Shown in pieces: positions 42,168-51,238 of a stretch of 64,000 bases of DNA (positions within the stretch are counted from its first letter, which is position 1; every line of letters starts with the position of its first letter). The position numbers and the translations under genes were made by a program. The stretch is taken from the NCBI GenBank assembly GCA_052161885.1, contig CP197396.1:1426001-1490000 (forward strand), read 5' to 3'. The notes beneath the pieces were generated by a model. That model was not told the origin of the DNA, made no database searches, and was given only the letters and a program-made list of their open reading frames with translations. The stretch is from QKTW01 sp052161885 (GTDB lineage Bacteria; Bacteroidota; Bacteroidia; Chitinophagales; Chitinophagaceae).

Positions 42168-43253
42168 TTACCGACCTGTGAATACTACCCTATCCGCCAC
42201 CGGGTGATCTGCTGTGAAATTAAGCCCCAGCAGCGATGCTATGGTTTGAGCAAATTGCTTCTGGTACAATTGCCCGGTTGTTTTCATTTCCCCGGAAGCA
42301 GATATGCCGGGTGCTATCACCGCAAACCATATTTCATGTGCTCCCGCAATATCCGCACCATGACTTGTCCATTGCTCTTTTAGGCTGTCGCCCCGGCCAT
42401 GATCTACGGTTATCAGCAGGGCCGTTTTATTTTTATACTGTACATCGCTTTGCACAAATGCCCACAGATCGTTCAGCCATTTATCTACCTGGTGTGCGGC
42501 ATCAAGATAAGCACGGTATTTTCCGGCATGTGCCCATTCATCTGTTTCGCCATAAGAAATGTACAGCGCGCGCGGCTTTTTTTCACGGAGATACGTGATG
42601 GCTTTATAATGCGTAAACACATCCAGGCATTCTTCTGCGCCTAAAGCCCTGTAACTGTCATCTGTCATTTTATTAAGCAACGATTCATCTGACGAATGCA
42701 TACCCGCACAACAGCTGTCATATGCAGCCGTAACCGGGAAGCCACACCGGGGCTCATTCAGTATACGATCAAACGCGTCCCATGCTGTGAAGGCTGCTAC
42801 CCGGCCTTTAAACCCGGGCTGTGCATTGATGTACTCCAGCACATTTGTATTGGGGTTGAATGTGTAATTATTGCTGTTTACCCGTTCATCTGCAAAGCCG
42901 GTAAATATTTCATTATAACCCGGATAAGAAAACCAGTAAGGATTTGCATTGTCAACTTTGTTATTATACAACCGGTTTCCGTATAGCCTTCCCTTTGCTT
43001 CCATTGTGCTCCAAAGGAACGGCAATAATTTACGGCGCCGCTCACGCACATCATTACTCCAGTATGTTTTAAAAATATAAGCACTGTCGCGGCCGGCAAA
43101 CTGGCTACGGGAAGCGATTACACTGTCCATGCCTTTAAAAACCTCCTGCCACCGGAAGCCATCTGTAGTAACTATAATAATATTTTCTACTTTCTGTGCC
43201 TGGGAAAAAACAGTACAGCTGCAACACAGGAGGAAGAACAGTATTTTTTTCAT
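42168..43253 (-). CDS. Secreted phosphodiesterase/sulfatase-superfamily protein
   Basis: 361 residues from MKKILFFLLC, which starts a signal peptide ending FSQAQ; the longer frame overlaps the next gene. Alkaline-phosphatase-fold features: IIIVTTDGFRWQEVFKG (metal-binding Asp and catalytic Thr region), SYGETDEWAHAGKY with a His, and LLITVDHGRGDS (second metal Asp-His). It probably hydrolyses phosphoesters or nucleotide-type phosphodiesters in the periplasm. It shares a strand with the symporter and the desulfhydrase-like gene. Confidence 0.8.
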   Translation of the reverse strand: MKKILFFLLCCSCTVFSQAQKVENIIIVTTDGFRWQEVFKGMDSVIASRSQFAGRDSAYIFKTYWSNDVRERRRKLLPFLWSTMEAKGRLYGNRLYNNKVDNANPYWFSYPGYNEIFTGFADERVNSNNYTFNPNTNVLEYINAQPGFKGRVAAFTAWDAFDRILNEPRCGFPVTAAYDSCCAGMHSSDESLLNKMTDDSYRALGAEECLDVFTHYKAITYLREKKPRALYISYGETDEWAHAGKYRAYLDAAHQVDKWLNDLWAFVQSDVQYKNKTALLITVDHGRGDSLKEQWTSHGADIAGAHEIWFAVIAPGISASGEMKTTGQLYQKQFAQTIASLLGLNFTADHPVADRVVFTGR

Positions 43254-43354
43254 AGGATACAAATTTGCAATACCAATAAATAAACAGAGTGTTAAAACAA
43301 AAGCCATAATCGACTTATTGTGCGGCCCTGCATCACCGGAAGGGCGTCTGCGTC

Positions 43355-44245
43355 CTACATTACCAGCCCCCTGTTGCCCTGGAGCCCACCGGTATGAATA
43401 CACAGTACCTGCGCATCGTCCCCGAAATCACCACGGTGCAGCAATTGCTGTACACCATACATCATTTTCGAAGTGTATACTCTGTCTAACGGTATAGAAA
43501 GCTGTGCTTCAAAATTGCTCATAAATTCTGTAAGCGTTGTATTAATTCTTCCGAATCCGCCAAAGTGAAATTCGTCTGTGAGACGCCAGTTTTTATTCTG
43601 TTCCGGGGAAAGCTGTGCGGCAATTTCCGCTTCAAGATATTTGCCGCCTTTCATAGGCGCAAAACCTATGATCTGCTGTGTTACGGGCAAGGCTTCACGT
43701 AATCCGGCCAGCGTAGTGCCAGACCCAACGGACACACATATATGCGTGAACTGAGGTTCAATAAAGCGGGCTATTTCGGCTACACCTTTACGGCCTGCAT
43801 CATTTGCACCGCCTTCCGGGATAATAAAAGCATCGGGAAAATGCTGCTGCAATTCAAGGAGAAAGGCTGGTTCTTCTTTCCGGCTGTAGGTTTCACGGTT
43901 TACACCATGCAGTTTCATACCGTAGCTGGTACATTCCTTCAATGTTGGTGTCAGCTGCTCTTCCATGCCACGGACTATGCCTACAGACTTTAACCCGTAT
44001 TTATGTGCAGCCGCTGCAGTTGCTATCAAATGATTGGAAAACGGTCCGCCAAATGTAAGAATGGTATCAATACCCTTGTCCCGGGCTTCCTGCAGGTTAT
44101 ACTTCAGTTTAAACCATTTATTGCCGGAAATAACAGGATCTGTCATATCCAGCCGCAGCATGAAGACCTGCGTTCGTCCTTCATACCACCAATTGCTGTG
44201 CAATGGCTGTACCGGTATTTTTTCTATCGGGAAAAGATCAGGCAT
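43355..44245 (-). CDS. D-cysteine desulfhydrase / ACC-deaminase-like PLP enzyme
   Basis: 296 residues of PLP fold type II. SGNKWFKLKYNL carries the PLP lysine, FGGPFSNHL is the substrate-carboxylate loop, and VSVGSGTTLAGL holds the phosphate-binding Gly-rich loop. The group includes D-cysteine desulfhydrase and 1-aminocyclopropane-1-carboxylate deaminase; the two are not separable by eye. It overlaps the end of era by 8 nt, so the pair is one operon. Confidence 0.85.
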   Translation of the reverse strand: MPDLFPIEKIPVQPLHSNWWYEGRTQVFMLRLDMTDPVISGNKWFKLKYNLQEARDKGIDTILTFGGPFSNHLIATAAAAHKYGLKSVGIVRGMEEQLTPTLKECTSYGMKLHGVNRETYSRKEEPAFLLELQQHFPDAFIIPEGGANDAGRKGVAEIARFIEPQFTHICVSVGSGTTLAGLREALPVTQQIIGFAPMKGGKYLEAEIAAQLSPEQNKNWRLTDEFHFGGFGRINTTLTEFMSNFEAQLSIPLDRVYTSKMMYGVQQLLHRGDFGDDAQVLCIHTGGLQGNRGLVM

Positions 44246-45125
44246 TGTACCCGTACTCCCTCAGGTAAGCATCATTATCACGCCACTTGGGCCGCACTTT
44301 GATAAACAGCTCCAGGTGCACCTTGGCATCAAGAAATTCTTCTATTTTTTTGCGGGCATTGATCCCCAGTTGTTTGATCATACTGCCACCCTTGCCAATC
44401 ATGATCACTTTCTGCGTTTCACGGGCCACTATGATCTCAGCTTTGATTACGTTGAGTGTTGTTTTTTCCTCAAACGACTGGATGATCACTGCTGTATGGT
44501 ATGGTATCTCTTCGTGGTACAAGTTATAAATCTGTTCGCGAATCAGTTCCGATACAAAGAAACGTACCGGCCGGTCGGAGATACTGTCTTCCGGATAGAA
44601 TGGTGGCGCTTCCGGCAGTTTCGTCAGCAGGTAGGGAATTATTTTGTCCGTATTGATTTTCTTCCCGGCCGATATCGGCAGTACCTCCCATTTGGGATAT
44701 TTTTCTTTAAAGGCATTGATCTTTGCCTGCAGTTCTTTTTTGTCCTTTACAAGGTCTGTTTTATTCAGTAATACCAGCACCGGCACTTTCAGCTTCAACA
44801 TATTGGTCACTACTTCAAATTCTTCCAGCGGTGCCGTTATATCATGCATAAGTATAGCCACATCTGCATCCTCCAGGGCACTTTTCACATGTGCCATCAT
44901 TTTCTGGTGCAGTTTATATTTAGGCTCTATAATGCCCGGAGTATCTGAAAAGATGATCTGGTAGGCCGGCTCCGTAAGGATACCCAGTATGCGGTGACGG
45001 GTGGTCTGCACCTTTGGCGATGTAATTACCAACTGCTCGCCCAGCAAGGCATTGAGCAAGGTAGACTTACCGGCATTGGGCGGGCCGAAAATATTAACAA
45101 AACCAGATTTATGACTGTCGGACAT
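44238..45125 (-). CDS. era: GTPase Era
   Basis: 295 residues. G-motifs are GPPNAGKS (14-21), TTRHR switch I, FSDTPG, LNKTD and ISAGK. The C-terminal KH domain contains ETQKVIMIGKGGSMIKQLG. Era binds the 3' end of 16S rRNA and checks small-subunit maturation. Full length and apparently intact. The start is the ATG that gives the usual short N-terminus before the P-loop. Confidence 0.96.
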   Translation of the reverse strand: MSDSHKSGFVNIFGPPNAGKSTLLNALLGEQLVITSPKVQTTRHRILGILTEPAYQIIFSDTPGIIEPKYKLHQKMMAHVKSALEDADVAILMHDITAPLEEFEVVTNMLKLKVPVLVLLNKTDLVKDKKELQAKINAFKEKYPKWEVLPISAGKKINTDKIIPYLLTKLPEAPPFYPEDSISDRPVRFFVSELIREQIYNLYHEEIPYHTAVIIQSFEEKTTLNVIKAEIIVARETQKVIMIGKGGSMIKQLGINARKKIEEFLDAKVHLELFIKVRPKWRDNDAYLREYGYNA

Positions 45126-45227
45126 GTTGCAAAATTAGCGTGTAACAGACGATTTAAAGAATTACAATAAACAATATGCGACAAATACTTGGTTTTTAGA
45201 ATTCCTGCCGTACATTTGCATCCACAT

Positions 45228-45299
<72 letters not shown>

Positions 45300-45309
45300 C
45301 TCAGATTAG

Positions 45310-45340
45310 AAAAAGTCCCTGTTTTTGCAGGGACTTTTTT
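45310..45340 (+). terminator. Terminator after initiator tRNA
   Basis: AAAAAGTCCCTG and CAGGGACTTTTTT form a strong stem with a T-rich loop. It can act on both strands and may also end the desaturase transcript from the other side. Confidence 0.88.
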
Positions 45341-45387
45341 ATTGCTATAAATCGCCTTCTCAGCAGGCGACAAAACGGATTCCTTCA

Positions 45388-46146
45388 TTACTGCACTGCT
45401 TTCTGATCCGGAACAACGGACAACTCGGGTATACGGATGATGCCCAGTTTATTAAGCAGTAATATTACGGGGTACACGGGATCCAGTTCATGCCATCTCA
45501 CTCCAAAATTGATTGCCGACGGACGTTTGTGATGATTATTATGATAACTCTCACCCAGCATCAGTATATCCACTGAAAAGAGATTTTCGGAAGTGTTTTT
45601 CAGAATAAAGTTGCGATAGCCAAACTTATGGGCAAACCAATTGATAATAGCGCCGTGAAAAGCGCCCATCCCCATTATTACCGGCAGCAGCAGATATTGC
45701 CATGGCGATGTTGCAAATGCGATGAAAAAAACCGTATAACCGATGGCCCACAATACCCGCGACAGTGTTGAGTTTGCCCATTTATCAAAACCCGGCCATT
45801 TGGGCAGGTTCCTGGTAAACTTTTCTTCAACTGAAATTTTGCCGTTGAAAATATCCCGGTATATCCTTCGTGTACGAAGCATCATTGAAAATATATTGGC
45901 CGAAAAATTGGGAGAATGCGGATCCTGTTCCGTGTCGGTATACGCATGATGCAGCCGGTGCATGATCGCATAAGCACGCGGGCTCATGTAGTGAGAGCCT
46001 TGTGTAATGTATGCTACAATGAAAAAGAACTTTTCCCATCCTTTACTCATTTTGAAGGCGCCGTGAGATGCATACCGGTGATGAAAAAACGTTTGTGAGA
46101 ACAGCGATGAATACCACATCGCTATGAAAAAAAGAATAACGGGCAT
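45388..46146 (-). CDS. Acyl-CoA/acyl-lipid delta-9-type desaturase (copy 2)
   Basis: 252 residues, four membrane helices. The three histidine boxes that bind the di-iron centre are HHRYASH, HRLHH and HNNHH. The family introduces a double bond into saturated acyl chains with O2 and reduced ferredoxin or cytochrome. It is a clear paralogue of the gene at 46426-47238, with the same order of motifs and RAYAxxHRxHHAYTDTExDPHSP shared. Confidence 0.9.
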   Translation of the reverse strand: MPVILFFIAMWYSSLFSQTFFHHRYASHGAFKMSKGWEKFFFIVAYITQGSHYMSPRAYAIMHRLHHAYTDTEQDPHSPNFSANIFSMMLRTRRIYRDIFNGKISVEEKFTRNLPKWPGFDKWANSTLSRVLWAIGYTVFFIAFATSPWQYLLLPVIMGMGAFHGAIINWFAHKFGYRNFILKNTSENLFSVDILMLGESYHNNHHKRPSAINFGVRWHELDPVYPVILLLNKLGIIRIPELSVVPDQKAVQ

Positions 46147-46346
46147 GACAATACCTTAACTGATAAAATAAAAAACAAGAAAGGAGATGAATCAGATGGC
46201 GGAGATTATACTTATATCGAACGCCTGAGAAATTTGAAGACCAGCTCTTGGTGTCCCCTGTATGGCGACTACCCGAAGTTAACCCTATTAATGTTAAGGA
46301 TCGCACAATAGTCCACCTGATATCCGAGGTGAAATATAGCCTAAAA

Positions 46347-46372
46347 GAAAGCTCCCGTTTACAGGAGCTTTC
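46347..46372 (-). terminator. Terminator between the tandem desaturases
   Basis: Stem GAAAGCTCC / GGAGCTTTC, then TTTTAGG on the minus strand. It suggests that the two desaturase genes are transcribed separately. The other 250 nt of this gap show no further feature. Confidence 0.7.
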
Positions 46373-46425
46373 TGCTGCCGGTTGCTGTTTCCGGCGCAAT
46401 ACATTTGGTTATGTTGTTAAGAGGA

Positions 46426-47238
46426 TCAGAGATCCATTAGCGGCGCTGCTTTAAGCTTGCGTGGCCTAACTTCTGTTGTAAGCTCTGAATGTTCCTGCAG
46501 CCTTGCAGGCTTCAGTTTCAGCACACCAATAAAGTTCAGAAATACAATAACGTGATACACAGGGTCAAATTCAAACCGGCGCATAGCGAGGTTTACCCTT
46601 GCCGGAAATTTGTGGTGATTGTTGTGATAAGATTCTCCCAGGAAGAAGAGATCGACACGCATCAGGTTTTCAGAGTCATTATTTACCTCAAAATTCCGGT
46701 AACCTCTCCTGTGTGCATTCCAGTTTACAATGGCACCCTGTATGGCACTCATGCCTGCATGTACAGGTATAAAGAAAAACAGCCAGGGGGAAGAAGCTAT
46801 TGCTGCATAAACAGCGATATAAACGCCCACCCACCCTATTCTTGATAACGGATGATTGGCAAACCGGTCAAATGCCGGCCAGTCCGGAACATTTTTAGTG
46901 AAACGGCTTTCTGTCTCCAGCGTATTTTTCAATACGCCGAGCACTATATTTCTTGTGCGCCACATCATCGTAAAAACATTTTTGGAATATGCCGGAGAAT
47001 GCGGATCCAGCTCTGTATCTGTATACGCATGATGCATACGGTGCGTCACGGCATAAGCACGCGGGCTGATGTAAGAAGAACCCTGAACTACATAAGTAAA
47101 AATGAAAAAGAAACGTTCCCAGAAGGTATTCATTTTAAAACAACCATGTGCGGCATAACGATGCAGGAAAAACGTCTGGCTGAACAGACAAAGGTACCAG
47201 TGCGATACCAGGAAAATAAGTACTAACATAAAATGCAA
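46426..47238 (-). CDS. Acyl-CoA/acyl-lipid delta-9-type desaturase (copy 1)
   Basis: 270 residues with four membrane helices. Histidine boxes: LHRYAAH, HRMHH and HNNHH. It is similar throughout to the desaturase at 45388 but has a longer, basic C-terminal tail (LTTEVRPRKLKAAPLMDL). Members adjust membrane fluidity, often in response to cold. Two genes for an RRM protein and a cold-shock-domain protein follow within 1.2 kb, which fits a cold-linked neighbourhood. Confidence 0.9.
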   Translation of the reverse strand: MHFMLVLIFLVSHWYLCLFSQTFFLHRYAAHGCFKMNTFWERFFFIFTYVVQGSSYISPRAYAVTHRMHHAYTDTELDPHSPAYSKNVFTMMWRTRNIVLGVLKNTLETESRFTKNVPDWPAFDRFANHPLSRIGWVGVYIAVYAAIASSPWLFFFIPVHAGMSAIQGAIVNWNAHRRGYRNFEVNNDSENLMRVDLFFLGESYHNNHHKFPARVNLAMRRFEFDPVYHVIVFLNFIGVLKLKPARLQEHSELTTEVRPRKLKAAPLMDL

Positions 47239-47578
47239 TTGAAGTAAACATGCTGTAACGAATCAATCGCAAGTTTATCAGTAGAAGAGAACTGTTAAAT
47301 TAGAAAGAGAACCGCCAATTAATAATATAACGCTCGGAAGGCCTTGTTTATTGCAGGAAGAGACCGCTCCGGCTAACTTAGCCGCCTTCAAAGGATTAGA
47401 CATTGAAGTTAACTCAAAAAAATTACATCTGCCAATAATATATTTGGTGGCGCGGTAACAGAAGTTTACCTTCATCAGGATAAATGGCCCTCCTGTCTTT
47501 TCTGATCAGTCTTCAATTTACTTCTTTTCTCATCAGGCCTGCTTCATTGCCATTCATTTTTCACTTTCAATTTTTTTT
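47239..47578. other. Divergent intergenic region (340 nt)
   Basis: It contains the promoters of the desaturase (minus) and the RRM gene (plus). The last 20 nt before the RRM ATG are a pyrimidine/T run (CAATTTTTTTT) with no Shine-Dalgarno. A minus-strand open frame inside (47278-47475) shows no protein-like pattern. Confidence 0.4.
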
Positions 47579-47875
47579 ATGAAACTTTTCGTGGGCAATT
47601 TAAGCAGCCATACTACCGAGAAACAACTGGAACACCTATTTATCGAGTTCGGGGAAGTAAAATCTGCAACGATCATTACAGACAATTATACACGCCGCTC
47701 AAGAGGGTTTGGTTTTGTGGAAATGGAGAACCGTGAAAGTGCCGAAAAAGCCATTCTGAAGCTCAATAACACAAGTTTACAAGGTCAGACGATTGTTGTA
47801 AATGAAGCCAAGGAAAAAACATCCGGCGGCGGCAATGGCGGTTTTGCAGCAAAAAAGGGATTTAACAGGTATTAA
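47579..47875 (+). CDS. Small RNA-binding protein (RRM domain)
   Basis: 98 residues, one RRM. RNP2 is LFVGNL (3-8) and RNP1 is RGFGFVEM (42-49). A short Gly-rich tail follows (SGGGNGGFAAKKGF). Such single-RRM proteins bind single-stranded RNA and are abundant in Bacteroidota, with roles in post-transcriptional control. The T-rich leader with no Shine-Dalgarno suggests separate translational control. Confidence 0.93.
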   Translation: MKLFVGNLSSHTTEKQLEHLFIEFGEVKSATIITDNYTRRSRGFGFVEMENRESAEKAILKLNNTSLQGQTIVVNEAKEKTSGGGNGGFAAKKGFNRY

Positions 47876-47886
47876 TGCCGGTAAAT

Positions 47887-47917
47887 AAAAAACGGAGCGT
47901 AAGCGCTCCGTTTTTTT
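47887..47917. terminator. Bidirectional terminator between convergent RNA-binding genes
   Basis: AAAAACGGAGCG, loop TAAG, CGCTCCGTTTTTTT. It serves the RRM gene on the plus strand and the cold-shock gene, ending at 47927, on the minus strand. Confidence 0.92.
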
Positions 47918-47926
47918 ATGAATTCG

Positions 47927-48379
47927 TCAGACCTTTTTGACTCTTACCGCGGTCCGGCCTTTGGGGCCGTTCTCTACTTCAAAAGTAACCTTGTCGCGTT
48001 CTTTTACCGGTCCTGATATTTGATTGATGTGAACAAAGACGCTTTCCTGGGTCTGGAGATCATTAATAAAGCCGTAACCTTTGGCTTCATTAAAAAATTT
48101 GATCACACCCTTCCGCACTACTTCATACTGCTCACGGTCTTCTTTACGGGCCGGTCCCGTTAACAGATCCTCTGCACGTATCTCACGCTTCATCTTAGGG
48201 TCTGGCGGTGTAGATGTGAAATTTCCGTTCTCATCCAGGTACACCATCATGTCTTCAAGGCTTTTACCCTTGCTGCTGTTACTCTTACGTTCTTCCTTCC
48301 TGTCTTCCTTTTCGCGTTTCTTCTGCTGTTTCTTTTTCTCGTTTTCTTTTTTACCTACTGTTTCCTGAGATCTTCCCAT
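47927..48379 (-). CDS. Cold-shock-domain protein with charged N-terminal extension
   Basis: 150 residues. The C-terminal 67 residues are a cold-shock domain: KGVIKFFNEAKGYGFI (RNP1-like) and VFVHINQISG (RNP2-like). Residues 1-40 are a lysine/glutamate-rich segment (KKENEKKKQQKKREKEDRKEE) that should be a charged helix. A linker of 40 residues joins them. It binds single-stranded RNA or DNA. The adjacent convergent RRM gene encodes another RNA binder. Confidence 0.93.
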   Translation of the reverse strand: MGRSQETVGKKENEKKKQQKKREKEDRKEERKSNSSKGKSLEDMMVYLDENGNFTSTPPDPKMKREIRAEDLLTGPARKEDREQYEVVRKGVIKFFNEAKGYGFINDLQTQESVFVHINQISGPVKERDKVTFEVENGPKGRTAVRVKKV

Positions 48380-48565
48380 TTAATAAATTTGAGCAAAGAT
48401 CGTCTTTTAAAATGAGATTTTCCCAAATAAAAAAACAGGCCAAGTAGCAGCTGCTTACATACTTACGCAGGAATTAATATGTTTTTATAAAACAACTAAT
48501 TATATATACATGTAAAAATGCCTGAAAAACGTATTCTACGCGCGATAATAGCCTACCTTTAAGGG

Positions 48566-48793
48566 ATGAACACGACTAATGAGGTGTACCGGAAAATCAA
48601 GGATATGAGCGGACGATTGGTCCATCCCCGCCCACTCCTGATGGTGAATGAAATTGCAAACGAGCTCCAGGTAGGTTCTCCGCAGCTCTCCCCTATGTTA
48701 TCAGAACTCAAAGATCTGCACTTAATTACGGTTATCGGCTTTCCGCCCGTTTCTGTAAAGCTTACATTACTCGGCAATTCTGTAAAACGATAA
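48566..48793 (+). CDS. Small winged-helix-like protein
   Basis: 75 residues. MVNEIANELQVGSPQLSPMLSELKDLHLITVIG reads as a helix-turn-helix followed by a short wing (PVSVKLTLLGNSV), like a minimal MarR/ArsR-type domain. It has no extra domain and no partner gene. A TACCTTTA word (48554-48561) ends 4 nt before the ATG, so a very short leader is possible. Function unknown. Confidence 0.6.
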   Translation: MNTTNEVYRKIKDMSGRLVHPRPLLMVNEIANELQVGSPQLSPMLSELKDLHLITVIGFPPVSVKLTLLGNSVKR

Positions 48794-49013
48794 AATCCCG
48801 GCCACTCTCCTGTTTTACTGGCTGGTGCCAATACTGTATTACAGGAAAATATACTTGGCTTCTGTGTTTCAAATGATGGATCGGGCAGTAAAATCACCAG
48901 CTCTTTCTGTGCTACAGTGTTCTTGTTCCTGCCAGCGTCTGATATTTTTCCAACAGTTTATTACACTGAATATTGCTGAATGTAAGAAAGCTTATGCCCT
49001 TGCGAGGTCTTTC

Positions 49014-49934
49014 TTAGTTGAACGACTGTCGGAATTCCAGCGGGGAAAGATTGGTTTTTGTTTTGAACAGCTTGCTGAACGATTGCGGATGCTCAAACCC
49101 CAGTTCGTATGCAATTTCACTTACTGTCAGATCGGTAGTAGACAGTTTTTCCTTGGCTTTTTCAATCAGCTTTTCGTGTATGTGTTGCTGCGTACTTTGT
49201 CCTGTCAGCACTTTGAGCAGCCCGCTTAAATAATTGGGCGACACGTTTAATGCATCTGCTATATATTGCACAGAGGGCAACCCGTTCTTTAATATCTCAT
49301 CGCCGTCAAAATATGTTGTAAGAATATCTTCCAGGCGGTCCAGTATTTTATGATTGGTTATCTTCCGGGTAAGGAACTGGCGGTGATAAAACCGGTCGGC
49401 ATATTTCAGTAACAGTTCCAGTTGGGCAATCATTACATCCTGGCTGAACTTGTCAATATTGGAGTGGTACTCCTGCTTCATATGCTGCGCAATGCCGGTA
49501 ATAATTGTCTCTTCCTTTTCGGAAAGAAACAACGCTTCATGCACAGAATAATCGAAGTACTCGCATTGTTTAATGGTCTTAGCCAGCGGAGTATGCCATA
49601 GGAAATCGGGGTGAACAAGTAATATCCATCCCGCTTGTTTTAATTCTGTATTGTGGTTCACCTCGATCCCGAAAACCTGCCCGGGTGCCATAAAAAACAT
49701 GATCCCTTCATCAAAATCGTATTTCTGCTGGCCGTATTTCATCCGGGCATTGAGCGTCCGTTTCAGCGCAATGGAATAAAAATCCAACACGATGCTTACC
49801 GGTTCCTCTTCACCCGTGCTTTTCATGTCGTCGACATTTATTACACTGATAAGTGGGTGCTCCGGTTTAGGCAAGCCCCTGAACTGGTGAAACTCCGTTA
49901 TCGTCTTAAATCTGCGTGGTTGTGCACCTGCCAT
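49014..49934 (-). CDS. AraC-family transcriptional regulator
   Basis: 306 residues. The C-terminal 100 residues contain both helix-turn-helix units: SVQYIADALNVSPNYLSGLL and VSEIAYELGFEHPQSFSKLFK, ending LSPLEFRQSF. The N-terminal 200 residues form a cupin-like sensor (GIMFFMAPGQVFGIE). Such proteins usually regulate a neighbouring dehydrogenase or catabolic gene. The short-chain dehydrogenase at 51239 is a possible target but lies 1.3 kb away. Confidence 0.93.
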   Translation of the reverse strand: MAGAQPRRFKTITEFHQFRGLPKPEHPLISVINVDDMKSTGEEEPVSIVLDFYSIALKRTLNARMKYGQQKYDFDEGIMFFMAPGQVFGIEVNHNTELKQAGWILLVHPDFLWHTPLAKTIKQCEYFDYSVHEALFLSEKEETIITGIAQHMKQEYHSNIDKFSQDVMIAQLELLLKYADRFYHRQFLTRKITNHKILDRLEDILTTYFDGDEILKNGLPSVQYIADALNVSPNYLSGLLKVLTGQSTQQHIHEKLIEKAKEKLSTTDLTVSEIAYELGFEHPQSFSKLFKTKTNLSPLEFRQSFN

Positions 49935-50062
49935 AGCTTAATTTACTGATTTCTGGTTAAAACAGCTATTGCAAAGATCCGCAGCAGCAGGGAAACAGGC
50001 GTAGCCAAATCTATTGTTGTTGTAGCCGGAAAATGGGGATGACATAAATCTCCGGTACAAAA

Positions 50063-50346
50063 TCACTTTCTGACAGTAGTCCAGCTATTTACTACATACT
50101 GGTTCCAGAGGCCCTTCTGCACCTGCAGTTCAACCTGGTAATCTTTCGGAGACTTATCTCTGTAATCGCTTACTTGCTGATAATTTACATGAAATTCCTC
50201 ATACCTGCTATGAAACATAAACCCTACCGAATACGGTAACAGCAGCAGATAACACCCAACCCGATCAGCCACAGGTAATATTTCTTTTGAAACCGTTTTT
50301 CGTGCTGAGCTTCTCTCCTCGCCTGATTGAGCTTTTCTGTTTTCAT
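50063..50346 (-). pseudogene. Small membrane-protein gene, probably frameshifted
   Basis: From ATG 50346 a frame reads MKTEKLNQARREAQHEKRF, then a hydrophobic YYLWLIGLGVICCC, and stops at 50224. The other frame then carries on LPYSVGFMFHSRYEEFHVNYQ and beyond to the stop at 50063 with natural composition. The break is near 50235, beside a CTGCTGCTG run where slippage is easy. Joined, they give a protein of about 94 residues with one membrane helix. A sequencing error, a real pseudogene or programmed slippage are all possible. Confidence 0.5.
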
Positions 50347-50464
50347 TTTTTTGCCCGATAAATGCTGATGATTACATAAAATCAAGCTTCTTCATCAGGC
50401 AATGGCTACCCGAGGATAGCATTAAAAACGGAGAACGATGCTCTGTAAAAGTTGTTATCAGAAC

Positions 50465-50782
50465 TCATTTTCTTAAAGTATCTGCACGCTCCAGTTCTAT
50501 TTTTGCCTGGTATATCGATATTACTTGTGAATTATAATCCGGATGCTTTACAATTATCCGTTCTTTTAATTTACAAAAACACCGGGGGCCGCTGTCCATA
50601 ATTCTAAGCTTAAAATTACCGGCACTATCTGTAGTGACAGCTTCTCTGTGCCGTTCAACACTCACCCTTGCATTTGCAACAGGCTGGTGAGTTATTTTAT
50701 CTGTAACCGTTCCTGAAAACTGCCGGAGACAATCGCAGGAAGACAAGAAAACAAGTAAGGCAACTACAGGTATAACTTTCAT
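50465..50782 (-). CDS. Small lipoprotein with carboxypeptidase-regulatory-like domain
   Basis: 105 residues. Lipobox LSSC (Cys16). The mature part FSGTVTDKITHQPVANARVSVER with VTTDSAGNFKLRI is the beta-sandwich seen in CarboxypepD_reg domains, common in the outer-membrane systems of this phylum. It stands alone. It probably lies on the periplasmic face of a membrane; no further function can be stated. Confidence 0.75.
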   Translation of the reverse strand: MKVIPVVALLVFLSSCDCLRQFSGTVTDKITHQPVANARVSVERHREAVTTDSAGNFKLRIMDSGPRCFCKLKERIIVKHPDYNSQVISIYQAKIELERADTLRK

Positions 50783-50880
50783 AATTGTATCTACAAATTA
50801 TGCAATTTTCTGTTTTACAAATAAAGAAAGACGTCCTCAAAACGGAAACAGTAAACAGTAAACAGTAAGCCGGAGCACTT

Positions 50881-51153
50881 GTGGTAATGACTGCCGTATG
50901 TAACGCAACGACTGAAATTTGCATGGCAATCATTCACGGACATGTAGCAACGACTGCCAGACGTGCAGCAACCGTTGCCAGACATCTGGTCCGTACTCAA
51001 ATTTTGTGTGGCAATCACTCACAGACGTGTAGCAACGACTGCCAGACGTGCAGCAATCGTTGCCAGACATCTGGTCCATACTCAAATTTTGTGTGGCAAT
51101 CACTCACAGACGTGTAGCAATGATTGCCACACATGCAGCAATCATTGCCATAT
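50881..51153. repeat. 21-nt / 85-nt hierarchical tandem repeat
   Basis: Thirteen units of about 21 nt (273 nt). Consecutive units read like GTGTAGCAACGACTGCC plus AGAC, GTGCAGCAACCGTTGCC plus AGAC, a divergent 22-mer (ATCTGGTCCGTACTCAAATT plus TT) and GTGTGGCAATCACTCAC plus AGAC. The four-unit set repeats with period 85 nt (50941, 51026, 51111). Many units carry the near-palindrome GCAA-N4-TTGCC. Open frames across it change frame every 85 nt, so it is probably non-coding. Confidence 0.8.
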
Positions 51154-51238
51154 GCACAAACTGGTGAAAAATATGACACTTACAAAAGCGTTGCGTCGCC
51201 GCACCGCCGTGAGAAAATCTCCTTTGCTACAATAAAAG

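Noticed and set aside
47278..47475. 65-codon minus-strand frame upstream of the desaturase
   Set aside because: No ribosome site, no family pattern, and it lies in the promoter region shared by two divergent genes.
50881..51153. Repeat array considered as a CRISPR array
   Set aside because: Units are contiguous 21-mers with no unique spacers and the 22-mer C unit repeats too. There are no cas genes in the window.
50881..51235. Open frames across the tandem repeat (78 and 90 codons) as a Cys-rich peptide
   Set aside because: The 85-nt period shifts the frame each cycle, start codons lack a ribosome site and both frames simply follow the repeat.
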